Shown here: positions 27,301-37,915 of the stretch, one piece after another
Numbering within the stretch: the stretch's first letter is position 1
How the letters are laid out: every line of letters starts with the position of its first letter
From: Liolophura sinensis
Taxonomy: Eukaryota; Mollusca; Polyplacophora; Chitonida; Chitonidae
NCBI RefSeq assembly: GCF_032854445.1
Contig: NC_088301.1
Span: 46,929,116-46,993,115 of the forward strand
Direction of reading: 5' to 3'
DNA: 64,000 bases
The notes under the pieces: model-generated
The model's input: the letters and a program-made list of their open reading frames with translations, nothing else
What the model was told of the DNA's origin: nothing
Databases searched by the model: none
Program-made: the position numbers and the translations under genes

Positions 27301-30300
27301 AAGGAAGTGCTGTCCATGCTGATCAATGTGGGCATACAAGTCATGCGGGTGCTCAGAGAGATACAGATGGAAGGGGATCCAAACCAAACATGCATCAACA
27401 AGTTCTCAAAGCCAAGTATGTCACAGCAAATCACGGTACCACAATGGAAAATCTTCACCATAAATACTTATTTTAAATGTTATGAAGTATTTTCAAGGGT
27501 TGAAATTTGACTTTAATTTGAGGACTTTAATAGACAATGATGTATTTGATACCCAGTTTGGTTTCTTGGATATGCTCTGAAGTGGAAACTTGTCAAATTT
27601 TCAGGAAGACAACACAGAAATTTAGGGGCGATTGGTGTGAAAAAATACCACTCAGGTTTATGCATTCTCGTGGTTCATGATTCTTTTTTTTTTTTTCAGA
27701 TATAAAACCAAAAGCTACCGTGCTGTGGTGGAGAATTTGTAAGAACCTGGAGCAACTCGATGAATTCTGGCCGACAGATCTGTATTAAGTTGGAGTGTTG
27801 TCCCAACCTCATCAGTCCCCATTTTGTGGGCGATCACTGTCCCGAGACCTGCTCCCTAGCTCACCAAAACCAAATACAGTAAGTGAACTGGGTCTGTTTT
27901 AGACAGCCAACCACCATGCAGGCATTCAGAACAAGAACCACAATCAAAAAAAATGTACCTAGTGTAGCCAGAGGGGGCCTCCGTGGCTCAGTCGGTATAG
28001 CGCGCTAGCGCAGCGTAATGATCCAGAGCCTCTCAACAATGCGGTCGCTGTGAGTTCAAGTCCAGCTCATGCTGGCTTCCTCTCCGGCTGTAGGAAGGTC
28101 TGCCAGGCAACCTGCGGATGGTCGTGGGTTTCCCCCACGGGCTGTGCCCGGTTTCACCCCACCATAATGCTGGCCGCCGTCGTATAAGTGAATATTCTTG
28201 AGTACGGCGTAAAAACACAATAAAAAAAAAAAAAAGAAATAATGTAGCCAGACAGCTGTAATTTGATACGAATCTACTGCCAGAAATTTGGACAGAAATT
28301 GATGAATTCTTGGACAGTGACTCACTATGTGTAGTAAGTATATAAGGTGCATTTATTGTTAATATAGTTACAGTGAAAATAAAAGTCAGGAGATCTGGGA
28401 TCAAACCGGTCATATCAAATACTTAAAAATGCTACTTCTTTTCTAACATGCTTGGCACTTAGCACTGAGACGCTAGAGCAGGGAACAGATCTGGTTGACT
28501 CGTTGCCAGTATAAATGTGAACTGATGGTGGATGTCCATGTCTTGTGTCTTCGGCTTGATACTTGAGTGGCACTAGCACACTGTCAGCATGGACTCGCCC
28601 TGCACAAGAAGAATGAATGAATGATTACTCGCTTAACGCCACTGAAAAGCGTAGTATAAGTTCATTATTTAAATGTTGGAAATGTCTGTATTAATCTCCT
28701 TTACAGTTCTGTTGTTTGGCTATCATGTGGAGTAAGTCACATTGTTAGTGCTTTAAAGGTATACAAGAATCAGCAACCAGAATTTGATTCTGTATCCCTT
28801 TATACAGGATCACATGACATAAACCATCCAGTAATACTTCATGTGTGGATTCCATTTGATTGCCTGTCTGATAACTGAGTCAGAGAGCTGTTTTTAACAG
28901 AGAATGTAACTATATTTTATCAGCTGGTGATCAAGTAAAGTATTATGAGATAGACCACATAAGTATGAGCATAAGATAAACCAGCTCAAAGCCTGAAACT
29001 GTTTTAAAGACACATTACTAGCAGTGGAAAATATATCAGATTAAATGCTCACTGCTTTGGGTTTACACAGGCCTAGTGGTTAGCATCTAGAGCAACACAA
29101 TGACTAGGAATCCTCCCGTGGATATGATTGCTTTAAGTTCAGCTCATGTTTTTATGTGAAGAAAGTCTGCTAGAACCTGCAGATGGTCTGGGCATCCCAG
29201 TTTATTCCCCATTATAATGCTAGGCATTGTATAGTAGTAAAATATTCTTGAGCATAGCGTAAAACTAAAATCAGGTACATAAATGATATAATTGTAGAGT
29301 GTTAAAATGAGTCAGATAGAAATGTTCACGTGCATACGTGTAAGATGTTAAATGTTTCATTCCTCCTCTTTTGTAGCTTATTACCTATGGTAAGAAGAAA
29401 AGAAAAATAGGTCGACCGTCCGGGTGGACATACGAATCTTGAGAATGGTGCAAAAAAGCCTGGGAAGAGAAAGAAGCGGAAGAAGGATTAACTTGGTTAG
29501 GAAAGCTCATGTGGCAAAAGAGGCAGTAGTTCCCGAGGATGACAATGTCTCTGCAATCAGTGGGAGTAGCGAGAGTAAAAGTAACGACCGCAATAGTGTT
29601 TGCTGATCCAGACCAGGATCAACCTGTGAAAAATCCGCCAGGAAAAAGAAAGAGAAAATACACCCATCATATTCCACCGCCTTCAGGGATCAAAACTCGA
29701 GGGGCTAAGCTACCAAAAATTTAGCTTCGAGAGAAAAACTCACAAGAAAAATTTTGCTCAGTACAGGCAGCCCAATCAAAGGCTCAAAAGGCCAACAGAG
29801 GCAGTCCCCAGTGTGAGACATAATTTTGTTATCGTGTAGTATAATATTTAGGATTGATGTAGTACAATATCCAATTGATGTCATCCTTAATAAGCCTTTC
29901 GTGGCCTAAGTGGCAAAGGGGATTAGCACGCCAGCACAGCGAAGTGACCCAGGTGTCTCTGACCTATGCGATCCCTGTGAGTTCAAGTCAGCTCATGCTA
30001 GGTTCCTCTTCGGCCATAAGTGGGAAGGTCGGCAGCAACCTGCGGATAGTATAAGTGAAATATTCTTGAGTATGACGTAAACACCAATCATATAAATAAA
30101 TAAATAAATAAATAAATCTTACAAGCCTTTCTGTTTTAAGCCATGCCAGATCTCAAGTCATTGTTATTGTTAGAATTACTTGTTGCTGTTAAATTGCCTT
30201 TAACATGGGTTGTGCAAACTTTTTATGCGTGAAATGATTGTGAAAAAATTTACCCATCATGGTTAAATGGTTATTGTAAATGAAAAAAGACAAAAATGAA

Positions 30301-31056
30301 AGATTGTGCTGAAGTTTTCATGAGCATTGCAAATGATATGTAGGTCTAAATAAAGATGAATTATCATTATTATTTTCAGTTTTAAGTTAGACCCTGTACC
30401 TTGCTTTACTTCCAGAAAACGAAACGTGAGGATGTGCTGAAGTTACATTCCAACCCATTGACATGGAGCGTGGGACAGGTAGTGGAGTTCATAAAAACAA
30501 CAGACTGTGCACACCTGGCTCGACTTTTCCAAGGAACATGTAAGTAAAGGCATGGCCATGTTCATTAATTCTGCCTGAAGCTGTATATGTATAAAAAAAT
30601 TGAGACCTAAAGTCAGATTTCATCTATGTAATGCATTGAATTATTTAAAGTTCATTTGAACATTTAAACAGTATTGAGACCATTATTGTGGATGCCAAAA
30701 GTTTAATACCACTGTTTTTAGACATACCTTTGTCATAAGGACAAGTTAGCCATGGTTAGTTCTAATAAACCTGCGTGGAGTTATATTCGAATTATCTTTT
30801 TCTCATGAAAAGCAATATTTTACATTTACCTGTTCATTTGTAATGCTCTTTCATACAATACTTTTAAGTATTTACTTATACACTGTATTGTTACCAGCAT
30901 GTATTGTTTTCACAGGAAATAGATGGCCAGGCGTTGCTGTTGCTAACCCTTCCTACCGTACAAGAACACATGGAACTCAAGCTTGGACCTGCAATCAAAT
31001 TGTGTCACCATATCGAGAGAGTTAAGATTGCCTTTTATGAGACATATGCTAAGTAG
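6312..31056 (+). CDS. SFMBT: Sfmbt: Scm-like protein with four MBT domains (Polycomb PhoRC type), frame-damaged in exons 13-16
   Basis: Seventeen coding exons: 6312-6332, 11841-11916, 16807-17424, 20875-20972, 21710-21950, 23351-23439, 23843-24086, 24297-24388, 24747-24996, 25328-25410, 25677-25954, 26329-26372, 27179-27415, 27700-27878, 29377 to about 29812, 30416-30539, 30916-31056. Exons 1-12 join in frame. The protein (about 1,080 codons) has a long Ser/Thr-rich N-terminus, four MBT repeats (about residues 245-697), a SLED domain and a C-terminal SAM domain ending FYETYAK-stop. Domain order and many residues match SFMBT1/2: [35 protein letters not shown]. In known animals Sfmbt reads mono/dimethyl-lysine and pairs with Pho/YY1 in Polycomb repression. 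Exons 13-16 need single-base corrections at several points (see findings), so this copy does not encode a continuous protein as written. The short first exon (MEEKAIE) is the least certain part. Confidence 0.9.
6333..11840 (+). other. Sfmbt intron 1
   Basis: A 5.5-kb AT-rich intron. Apart from a SINE-B tail remnant near 8471-8505 I see no element or exon. First introns of this kind often hold enhancers, but nothing specific can be named. Confidence 0.55.
11917..16806 (+). other. Sfmbt intron 2
   Basis: A 4.9-kb intron with a SINE-B tail fragment near 14711-14740, a 5'-truncated SINE-A (15139-15415) and a weak diverged tandem duplication near 16220-16420. No exon is supported. Confidence 0.55.
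15129..15425 (-). mobile_element. SINE family A copy, 5'-truncated, with 10-bp target duplication
   Basis: The body is well kept but the tRNA-like head is missing. CAGATTTTGA flanks it at 15129-15138 and 15416-15425. A truncated copy that still has flanking duplications indicates incomplete reverse transcription by LINE machinery. Confidence 0.88.
16807..17424 (+). other. SFMBT: Sfmbt exon 3: long low-complexity N-terminal exon
   Basis: This 618-nt open exon encodes about 206 residues rich in Ser, Thr, Asp and Pro with no domain I recognise. The acceptor TTTTCCAG at 16806 joins exon 2 in phase 1, and the donor is AAG|GTATGC. It makes the N-terminus much longer than in vertebrate SFMBT1, nearer to the long insect Sfmbt. 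I see no FCS zinc finger here or in exon 2 (only a short TCRQDTC). Confidence 0.8.
19809..20054. mobile_element. MITE with terminal inverted repeats and 6-bp TGAACT duplication
   Basis: The element at 19815-20048 begins GGGCCCGGCTGTTCAAAAC and ends TTTCAAACAACTGAGCCC, an imperfect terminal inverted repeat. TGAACT directly flanks it on both sides (19809-19814, 20049-20054). It is 234 bp with no coding frame, so a non-autonomous DNA transposon in Sfmbt intron 3. Confidence 0.75.
20769..20829. repeat. (TATG)n microsatellite
   Basis: About 14 copies of TATG in near-perfect register, with one interruption near 20820. It ends about 45 bp before the exon 4 acceptor of Sfmbt, so length variation could affect the polypyrimidine or branch-point region. 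Confidence 0.9.
21362..21606 (+). mobile_element. SINE family B copy, diverged
   Basis: Head GGCCTCTTTGGCTTAGTG with degenerate A box, B-box-like AAGTTCAAGTC, body containing ATGGGTTTCC and ACCGTAATGCTGG, tail CTTGAGTACGGAACACCAAT. Located in Sfmbt intron 4. Confidence 0.75.
22345..22720. repeat. Diverged tandem duplication in Sfmbt intron 5
   Basis: Two units of about 150 bp share CCATGCAACTC, CTAAAGTATT, TTTCCCTGAAACT and ATCATCTAAAC; a third start (CACTTAGAGCATTGG) follows near 22680. The first unit ends in the hairpin AAACTTATGCATGCGTAAGT. Confidence 0.5.
26677..26947 (+). mobile_element. SINE family B copy
   Basis: Element about 26689-26922: GGGGCCTCTGTG head, GAGTTCAAGTCCAGCTCATG (B box), GGCTTCCTCTCCGGCC, CCACCATAATGCTGG, tail CTTGAGTACAGCGTG and A-rich end. 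Near-matching flanks TCAGATTAAAAA and TCAAATTAAAAA suggest a target duplication. Sfmbt intron 12. Confidence 0.82.
27179..27878 (+). other. SFMBT: Sfmbt exons 13-14: SLED domain, frame broken
   Basis: Exon 13 reads [19 protein letters not shown], then [14 protein letters not shown], the start of the SLED DNA-binding domain shared with SCML2. Near 27375-27402 the conserved protein moves to another frame, where VLKAK joins exon 14 [11 protein letters not shown]. Exon 14 changes frame again at 27734-27735 (extra A before the [11 protein letters not shown] stretch) and at 27769-27770 (extra G before [13 protein letters not shown]). Splice signals are normal (CTGTATGTAG, GTATGT, poly-T CAG, GTAAGT). 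Confidence 0.8.
27963..28252 (+). mobile_element. SINE family B, best-preserved copy with 10-bp target duplication
   Basis: GGGCCTCCGTGGCTCAGTCG head with tRNA A box TGGCTCAGTCGG, B box GAGTTCAAGTCC, tail CTTGAGTACGGCGTAAAAAC and poly-A. TGTAGCCAGA flanks it at 27963-27972 and 28243-28252. It lies in Sfmbt intron 14. Confidence 0.9.
29066..29275 (+). mobile_element. SINE family B copy, old and degenerate
   Basis: Recognisable by GGTTAGCATCTAGAGCAACA, AAGTTCAGCTCATG, CCATTATAATGCTAGGC and the tail ATATTCTTGAGCATAGCG. Sfmbt intron 14, upstream of exon 15. Confidence 0.65.
29377..29812 (+). other. SFMBT: Sfmbt exon 15: basic linker exon with several frame breaks
   Basis: The exon opens with [13 protein letters not shown], matching the SFMBT linker after the SLED domain, then [20 protein letters not shown] in a shifted frame. 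Later pieces ([46 protein letters not shown]) each lie in a different frame from the one before. Changes of frame fall near 29377-29390, 29422-29424, 29485-29495, 29598-29602 and 29718-29722. The 3' end is uncertain: GTGTGA at 29811 or GTGAGA at 29813 could be the donor. Confidence 0.65.
29892..30131 (+). mobile_element. SINE family B copy, internally deleted, with AAAT tail
   Basis: Head CGTGGCCTAAGTGGC, B box GTGAGTTCAAGTCAGCTC, a missing stretch between CCTGCGGATAG and TATAAGTGAA, tail GAGTATGACGTAAACACC followed by (AAAT)n. AAGCCTTTC at both ends (29892-29900, 30123-30131) is a candidate target duplication. Confidence 0.75.
30416..31056 (+). other. SFMBT: Sfmbt exons 16-17: SAM domain and stop
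   Basis: Exon 16 (30416-30539) encodes [19 protein letters not shown] and continues to LARLFQ. One extra G near 30532-30533 is needed to explain the phase into exon 17. Exon 17 (30916-31056) is clean, with [20 protein letters not shown], then [17 protein letters not shown] and a TAG stop at 31054-31056. This is the SAM domain used by Polycomb proteins for polymerisation or partner binding. Confidence 0.88.
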
Positions 31057-34000
31057 TGTCTGCAAGAAGAACTAATCCTTTTTGACAAAATCAGAGTGCA
31101 AGAGACATTAGTTACCTGAGTAGTGCTGTGTTACACTCAGAATCTTTTTCTACTTTACCAATTTATGACAAAATTGACATTCCAAATCTCTAAAGAACAC
31201 ATACATATATGTAGTGCATTATTATTAATAATAGCATATCTGATCCTGAAAGATGAAAATTTTAGTTGCTTCAAGAAGATGGCAATTATTTGGAAGATGT
31301 GTTTACCACCCTACTACATATAGGGTGAGCCAGACAGACAAGATTAGGCACTCCCACAGTGGAACAGTCTTTGCATTATCATAATGGATTTTGCATCTAA
31401 TATTCCAACTTACTTTGTTCCCTTGATGCTCTTTACGACTTTTGGATTTCCTTAATTAATCATTAAGAAACAAAAAGTCAGATGTTTAAACCTTTTATAA
31501 TTGTTAAGAAACTTGTTCAGTTGTACACAATTTTAGACCATTTGGATGTTCAGCCATTTTGTATACATATTTTCCAAAAGACGTAACTTATTAATTTGCT
31601 TCTGTACAATTTCTGGAAAATTGATTCCATTACAGGACACCATATGTGATTTTATATATGTCCTTTTCAAAATGTATGGAGAGTTGCTGTAAACAATTGC
31701 AATGGGATATGTTTAATCTAGTAAGGCATTTGTGATTTACAGTGTTGAACAAAATTCTAAATGTCTGCCATCAAATTATATGTAAACCACGATATTAGTT
31801 CTGGAACAAAAAATATATAGAAACAGTGAGTCTACTGAAGCTATTGTTAAACCAATGAAGTCGACAAGACCTATGTGTCAAACTTTTTGCTACCTGTACA
31901 GATGTTTTTTACAAGCCTGTATTACGTTGTAAGAGGGAGTGTTGAAGTGTGCCATTTGTGGCCATGAGTGTTCATTTAAGTGTTTATTTTTATAGATATG
32001 GGTGAAATGAAAGAAAAAAAAAAAAGTTGCAAAATGATCCCTGTTCATGTATGTGTGGACTGTTTAAATGCGATTAGTTGCTCAAAAGTGTAATAACCAC
32101 AATGTAATTTCACGACTGGATCAAGATGGCTTGTGCTTACATTATTGAGTTAAACAGAAACTACCTTGACTGGTCCACGCACTTTAAAGCTGTGGAACAC
32201 AAAGGTTAACACCTGGTTTTCTGGTGTACACTTTTGATTAGTTAATTCCATCTGTATTAACAGGGTATGATGTTATTGTGAGGGATAAGTTTTTAGTGAA
32301 GGTGCTAAGAAATGTATATTGATAAGCAGGTCAAAAATTCTCCATGACTTTCATGAGTTGACAAATTCTGTATGATCAGACATTACGTTTTTGTACACAT
32401 TTTATGGCTATACTATTCTTTTCCCTTGTAAGTTTCTTTCCAAAAGACTACAACGTTTGTTTAACCAGGTGTGACCTTGACCTTAAATAATAGAGAGGAG
32501 CATGAGAGTTTGATATTTGTAGAGAGAGTCGGTTGTGTTCATTTGTATACATGGCCATAAACACTCTGGTTGTTGACTTACGAGATACGTACATATCTGC
32601 GTGTATTGATGAATGCCAAGCTGTTTTGAAAAGAAGTTAATTTCACACTGAAAATGTAATTTATGTTCACTTGTTTTAATAAGAATACAAATTGGGTTAC
32701 TGTGGGCAATAATGTAAGCAAGTTTGTAATGTTTAGTTCATCATGGGATAATGATCATTTTTGATCTAGCACTGTTTGAATTGAATGATTTTGGCTTCTA
32801 AGATCTTAATATAAATATTTACATGATACCTTTAATTTTGTGAGTAGTCAAAATTTGCAGTGTGGAATTGCCTAAGAGTACTTTATACTGACATGTATAC
32901 CTGTAGCGTAGTCTGTCTTTGTGCCATGAAAGTATTATATTTTTGTTTTATTTGCTCATATGCAATATCTGTTTGATTAAAATAAGGAATGATTGTGACC
33001 AGGAAGATTTGGTTGAGCATCAAAAATATGCTTGTACACTACAGTAGTTTGTAGGCAATGTACTCAGTTGTCACTCTTGCCTTTGTAAATGAACCGGTGA
33101 CATTACATTTTTTTATGTCTTTTTCTTTTTGGTTGTATTTTTGAGGCTTCGTATGTCAGCTGGTCTCTTTTATGCATCAGTATTGAAAGAAGACAGTGCC
33201 TTCACCTTTTTTGAATTGAAAAATAAGATGTCACAGCTGATAAGATCATTTCTTTGAGATTTTATTTACAACAGATGATCTTCAAAGTGTTTCAGCAGAG
33301 TGCTTCAGGAAAAGGCTCGAAAAGAGTTAATTATGTGGAAATTTTACACTTAATATAATAACAGAAAAGTACTTTCAAAAATTGAATGGATATTGATCAT
33401 TAATATTTACACGTGTACATTTCAGGGTAGAAATTTGAGTACACTTGAAGCACAACTGTGACACAGTTATTTGTGACTTCAATAGAACTCGTTAGGGCTT
33501 CAAATTAGAAGACAGTCCTTTATTTAGATCACATGTACTGAGGAGAAGCCAGGTTGTTACTGTGTAGGTATTATTGAGGATCATCACTCTTGTTACCATG
33601 GAAACCTTCAGAGTACAACTTCATAAGACTGTTCCAATAATTTTTGCTATGTAGTTTGTCGCCTCTGCTTATTTGTTATCAATGTACATTTTTGTCATGA
33701 AATTGAATAATATATGTGTCAAAATGGTTTTACCTGAACTACTAAACAGAGTTCTTTTGTTTACACAAGAGACATATTTAAGTTTGTATTCTTTGCGGGA
33801 TTTGATTCAAGGTTTTTGAATGTTTTTTTGAGTGGTTAGTATTTGTAAATGTCTTTATAAACACCTAAATTTCTTTTTCTATGCATGGACTGCTGACATG
33901 ATAATATATGAACAGCTCCCATATGGCATATGGTTAAGTAGGACACAATGGTTCTGCTTGTTACACATGCCTACTGTTATCGTGTTGCCATGTAGCTTTT

Positions 34001-35449
34001 TGTCCTTTTTTTTTTTTTTGTCACATGGTTATAACCTAACTTTACTGCTTTAGCAGCTTGTCAATAACATGTAAGGTTATAGCCTGATGCTTTAAAATAC
34101 ATGTGCACAACACTTGAGCAGTAATACGTTTAAACTGCACTCTTGTTTCAAGCAGAACAATTTTAATGTATACCATTTTGAAATATTTATAGTTAACTTT
34201 AAAGGCCAATTTCTTTAAGGCAGAAGACATTTATGTGATTTGTTGGCCCTTGCATGCAACCCTTAATTAATTTGTATCTCTTTTGTGATGAGGCTTTTAT
34301 GATAGATCTACAGTAACTAATTAAAGAGTATCAAATGCAAACACAGTGTCTGTGTTGCTTTGTGATTTTTTGAGGTTAGTTGAAAGCGTAGTCTACACTG
34401 CATATGTACCCATCTAGTCCTTACAATGTAAGCTGTAGATCTCAGCTCTAGCAATTACATTGAAGCGTGTACATTTAAGCAACTTGATTTCATAAGGACT
34501 GAGGAAGGATTTCTTTTTCTTATTAGCACACCAATTATGACATTAGTTTTCTGATGGGATTTTGTTGCTGGTTGACATACAGTTATGTCATATATTTTGC
34601 TATGCTTATATATGGATCACCTTTCATTCATTGTATGTACTATGATGGAGAGGAATGTGTTTGTCATTTACTTCGTAACATATATCCATATATGTAGTTT
34701 GTTTCAACTGATCAAAGTGAATCCCTTTAGTACATATACAGTGTGTGACCCTTGGAGAAATATGCATGCTTATCAATTTTTTTTTTATTTTTTTTACTGA
34801 CCATGATTGCATATAGATTGTTAGAACAATTTCAATCCTCTCTTTGATAATACATTCAAGCAGTAATTGCTTAGATTTGTAGAAAACAATGTGTTGAAAA
34901 GTTATAAATTTACAACAGTTAGTGTCCTGATGTACTTATTGAGAGATAATGATAGCAGCCCTCTGCATTTGAGAGGTCTGAATGTAAGATTGATTACACA
35001 TATTCTCTGTTACCTGATTTTCTGATAACTTTTTAACTTATCACATTAATTGGAACAACTTTCCTGAGAAAAAAATGTGTTCAGTGCTTTATAAAATAAT
35101 GAACAGAATCACATGTTATTGCTCAGTTCACAAGTAGAACTTGTAAATAGGATTCTGGGTGGATGTTCACTGTTACCTAACCCTGAATTATTGTAGCCTA
35201 CTGGGTCTACACCCTTTTTTGTTAAATCTAATGTTTTACAATGAGAGGTTCTCTGAAGTGTACATAAAATTGCATTATTGTGGTTGGCACCACAGCTGTA
35301 CAAATGACCGCTAGTCAATAAAACTGGTGACCAGTTACTGAAGTTGTGATGAGTTCATTACTTGGCATGATCGCGTTGAAGCCATACTGCACATCCACAC
35401 ATTGTATTTAGAGAGTTTATCTATGTAAAATTCAGTTGTGCTTAATAAA
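31057..35449 (+). other. Probable long 3' UTR of Sfmbt
   Basis: About 4.4 kb follows the stop without a recognisable exon, SINE or second gene. AATAAA signals occur at 35317-35322 and 35444-35449, the first followed by a GT-rich stretch. SINE fragments begin only after 35540, which fits the end of a transcribed unit near 35.45 kb. Earlier polyadenylation cannot be excluded. Confidence 0.45.
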
Positions 35450-35544
35450 ACAGATAAGTTCTAGCTCATGTCATACTGCAAGCATGGGTGTCAAACAACA
35501 GATAAATCATTGTTTAAGTAAATGTTAAAGGTGGCATCACAAAA

Positions 35545-36330
35545 TGTTTATTTATTTGATCAGTGTTTTATGCCGTACTCAAGAATATTTCACTTGTACG
35601 ACGGCGGCCATCACAAAATGCATTGAATGCATTGAGCTCAGGTGTTAAATACATGTACAACACATTAACACAAGGGGATGATCCGTCGTTGATGTGCTTT
35701 GTGCATATTAATTACCGTAAATTACAAAATTTCCAATTTTGTCTTGTTTATAAGCATTGTTAGGGGTGGAATCTTTAAACAAATACTACAAGAGAGGAAT
35801 GTTCCAAGATTGATGTCCAGTATGTGCAGGAATTATAAATTACAAAATTCTGGATTTCATATCGTGTATTATCCACGTTAATGTAGATGCTGAAGTATTT
35901 AAATCATGTCTTCCACAGGTGAACATCAGTATCTTTCATGCAGGTGATGTGTATTTAGTGTTGTTCTGTATTAGTATTCTAAAGGGACATCTAAGTTTTT
36001 AATGGAGATCTGCTGACAGAATTATAACAGTGGACAGTTTATTTAATTGGCGTCTTATACTATACTCAAGAATCCTACTTACCTGTACGACTGCAGGTTG
36101 CTAGCAGTCCTTCCCACATCAATGAACAGTTTAAGCCCCGATACTTTGCATAGTACAGCTCCTGGTACTACAGCAACTGGTAAGGTGCAGCGTTAATCCT
36201 GGCATTGGATGGAGAGATTGTGGATTAATCCACATTTGTTGCTAATGTTGTCTTATTATTTGATTTGTCTTTAATGCTGTACTCGAGAATATTTCACTTA
36301 TACGACGGCGGTCATGGGGGGAAAAAGGGC
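35545..36330 (-). mobile_element. Three SINE family B 3'-end fragments
   Basis: Tail pieces in the minus orientation at about 35549-35606 (GCCGTACTCAAGAATATTTC), 36038-36118 (ATACTCAAGAATCC) and 36253-36320 (GCTGTACTCGAGAATATTTC). Each keeps the last 60-80 bases of the family and loses the head, as expected for repeated 5'-truncated insertions. Confidence 0.7.
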
Positions 36331-37207
36331 AGAGGCCGGAGGTAAACCCTCGACTATTGTGGTCTTGGACTCAAAAAGTGGTCAATGGCTCTCGTTCACG
36401 TCATCTTGCCATTTACTGATGATTGCTTGTATGACGCCAGTATGGAGTGTATCATCTGTCATACAGGGGAAAGTTGGATAGTGACCTGTCCAAGGATGAA
36501 TGGTTTACAGAGGGTACTCCCGGTTCCTTAAACAATAAAAGTGAAGGCTGTCATACACAGGTAAAAAAATTCATACTTGAAGTATAGCAACAACAATCAA
36601 GCGTCAGGAAGAGGGTTGATTTTTCCATTTTTTTTTTTTTTTTTTGGTTTTTTGTATTGGTTCCTTGGAATGTATGTTTTGATTGTATAATCCTTGGTAT
36701 AAAACACCAGTACGGTACCTTTTGCTACCAGTTGGCAACTCAGTTCCAAGCTCACTTGACCATTGTTTTCTTGCTTTGAATGAGTATTATGTGGTCTTCA
36801 TATCCACTGAACGTTATTCATTGGAAAAGCAGGAAGTGACTAAATGGTTTAGTCAAGCGTTACTGCAGTTCTTCAACATTTTCGCATGTTTGCAATGTAA
36901 TTAATCAGATGGAATATTCTGAAGGCACTATTGTGTAGACTGATTAAATTGGGAAGCCCCAAAATTTGTCAATCCAACCAATGTCTAAAAGTAAATTATA
37001 AATGTGAATAAATTGCACTAAAAGTTGCTCTTTCACATGTGAAAAGGTTGAGGAATTAGGGCACATCAGGCAGAACATATTCCTCACTGTGACTGGAACG
37101 TACATTTCTTTCAAAGAGATGGGAATGTGAAATGTGTGGAAAGACAGCCCCCTTACAGGAGTTTTCCTGTATTCTTTTCATACGTCTACCCCAGACTTAT
37201 GATCGAC
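36330..37207. other. Intergenic DNA
   Basis: Non-coding sequence between the Sfmbt 3' end and the tandem repeats, including a poly-T run near 36627-36646. I see no gene or classifiable element. Confidence 0.5.
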
Positions 37208-37330
37208 TTCCAGTTGTTTGTGGTCAAGTGACGAATGAAGCGTTTATATTCCAGTTGTTTGTGGTCTAGTGACGAATGAAGTGTTTATATTCCAGTTATT
37301 TGTGGTCACGTGACGAATGAAGCCTTTATA
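37208..37330. repeat. 41-bp tandem repeat, three copies
   Basis: Units start TTCCAGTTRTTTGTGGTC at 37208, 37249 and 37290, exactly 41 bp apart, each containing GTGACGAATGAAG and TTTATA. The third copy contains the palindrome GTCACGTGAC, where the first two have GTCAAGTGAC and GTCTAGTGAC. Confidence 0.9.
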
Positions 37331-37915
37331 CATGTCAATGGGAAATACATACATGTATTATATGGAAATGCTGCTTTTGTCACTTCATCACATGGCTCCC
37401 ACTGGCTGTAGTTTAAGACAAATTTGTATTTGCACAGTGTCCTAAGTACAGTGATAGGCAATCCACTTCCAATGCTAAACATTTTCAATTTCTTCCTGTC
37501 AAGATTTTAAGGTTGCATTGCTTCAGTATTCACCTTCTTTCTAAGTACTGGATCTAGCTGAACAACAAAGACTGTCTTTAATATAAGCGTCAAGTCCGAC
37601 ATTCATATACCACTTGTAGTCCGTGAAGGGCGTTCCAAGTCGATAATCGCAAGATCCATATCCAAAACAACGTTTAACACTTCCCTGTCAAATAACAATT
37701 AAACAAGTCGCGCTTTAATTGCAACTGTTCATAAAGGCATCATGCTGATGTAATTAGCATGGCTACCTTTACGGCCCCTAGCCCCAGGTTAAGCGGTATT
37801 AGATACAGTTTGAAAATGACGAGCGTTACAGACCCTAACCGATCAGATTGTGATTCAAAAGTAACGGACGATTACGTCTTTCCCGTTAATATGTAAAGAT
37901 CTCATGCTACAAGAG

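Noticed and set aside
28442-28640. Additional SINE family B copy
   Set aside because: Only a short head-like piece (CTTAGCACTGAGACGCTAGAG) is similar; the body and tail are not convincing.
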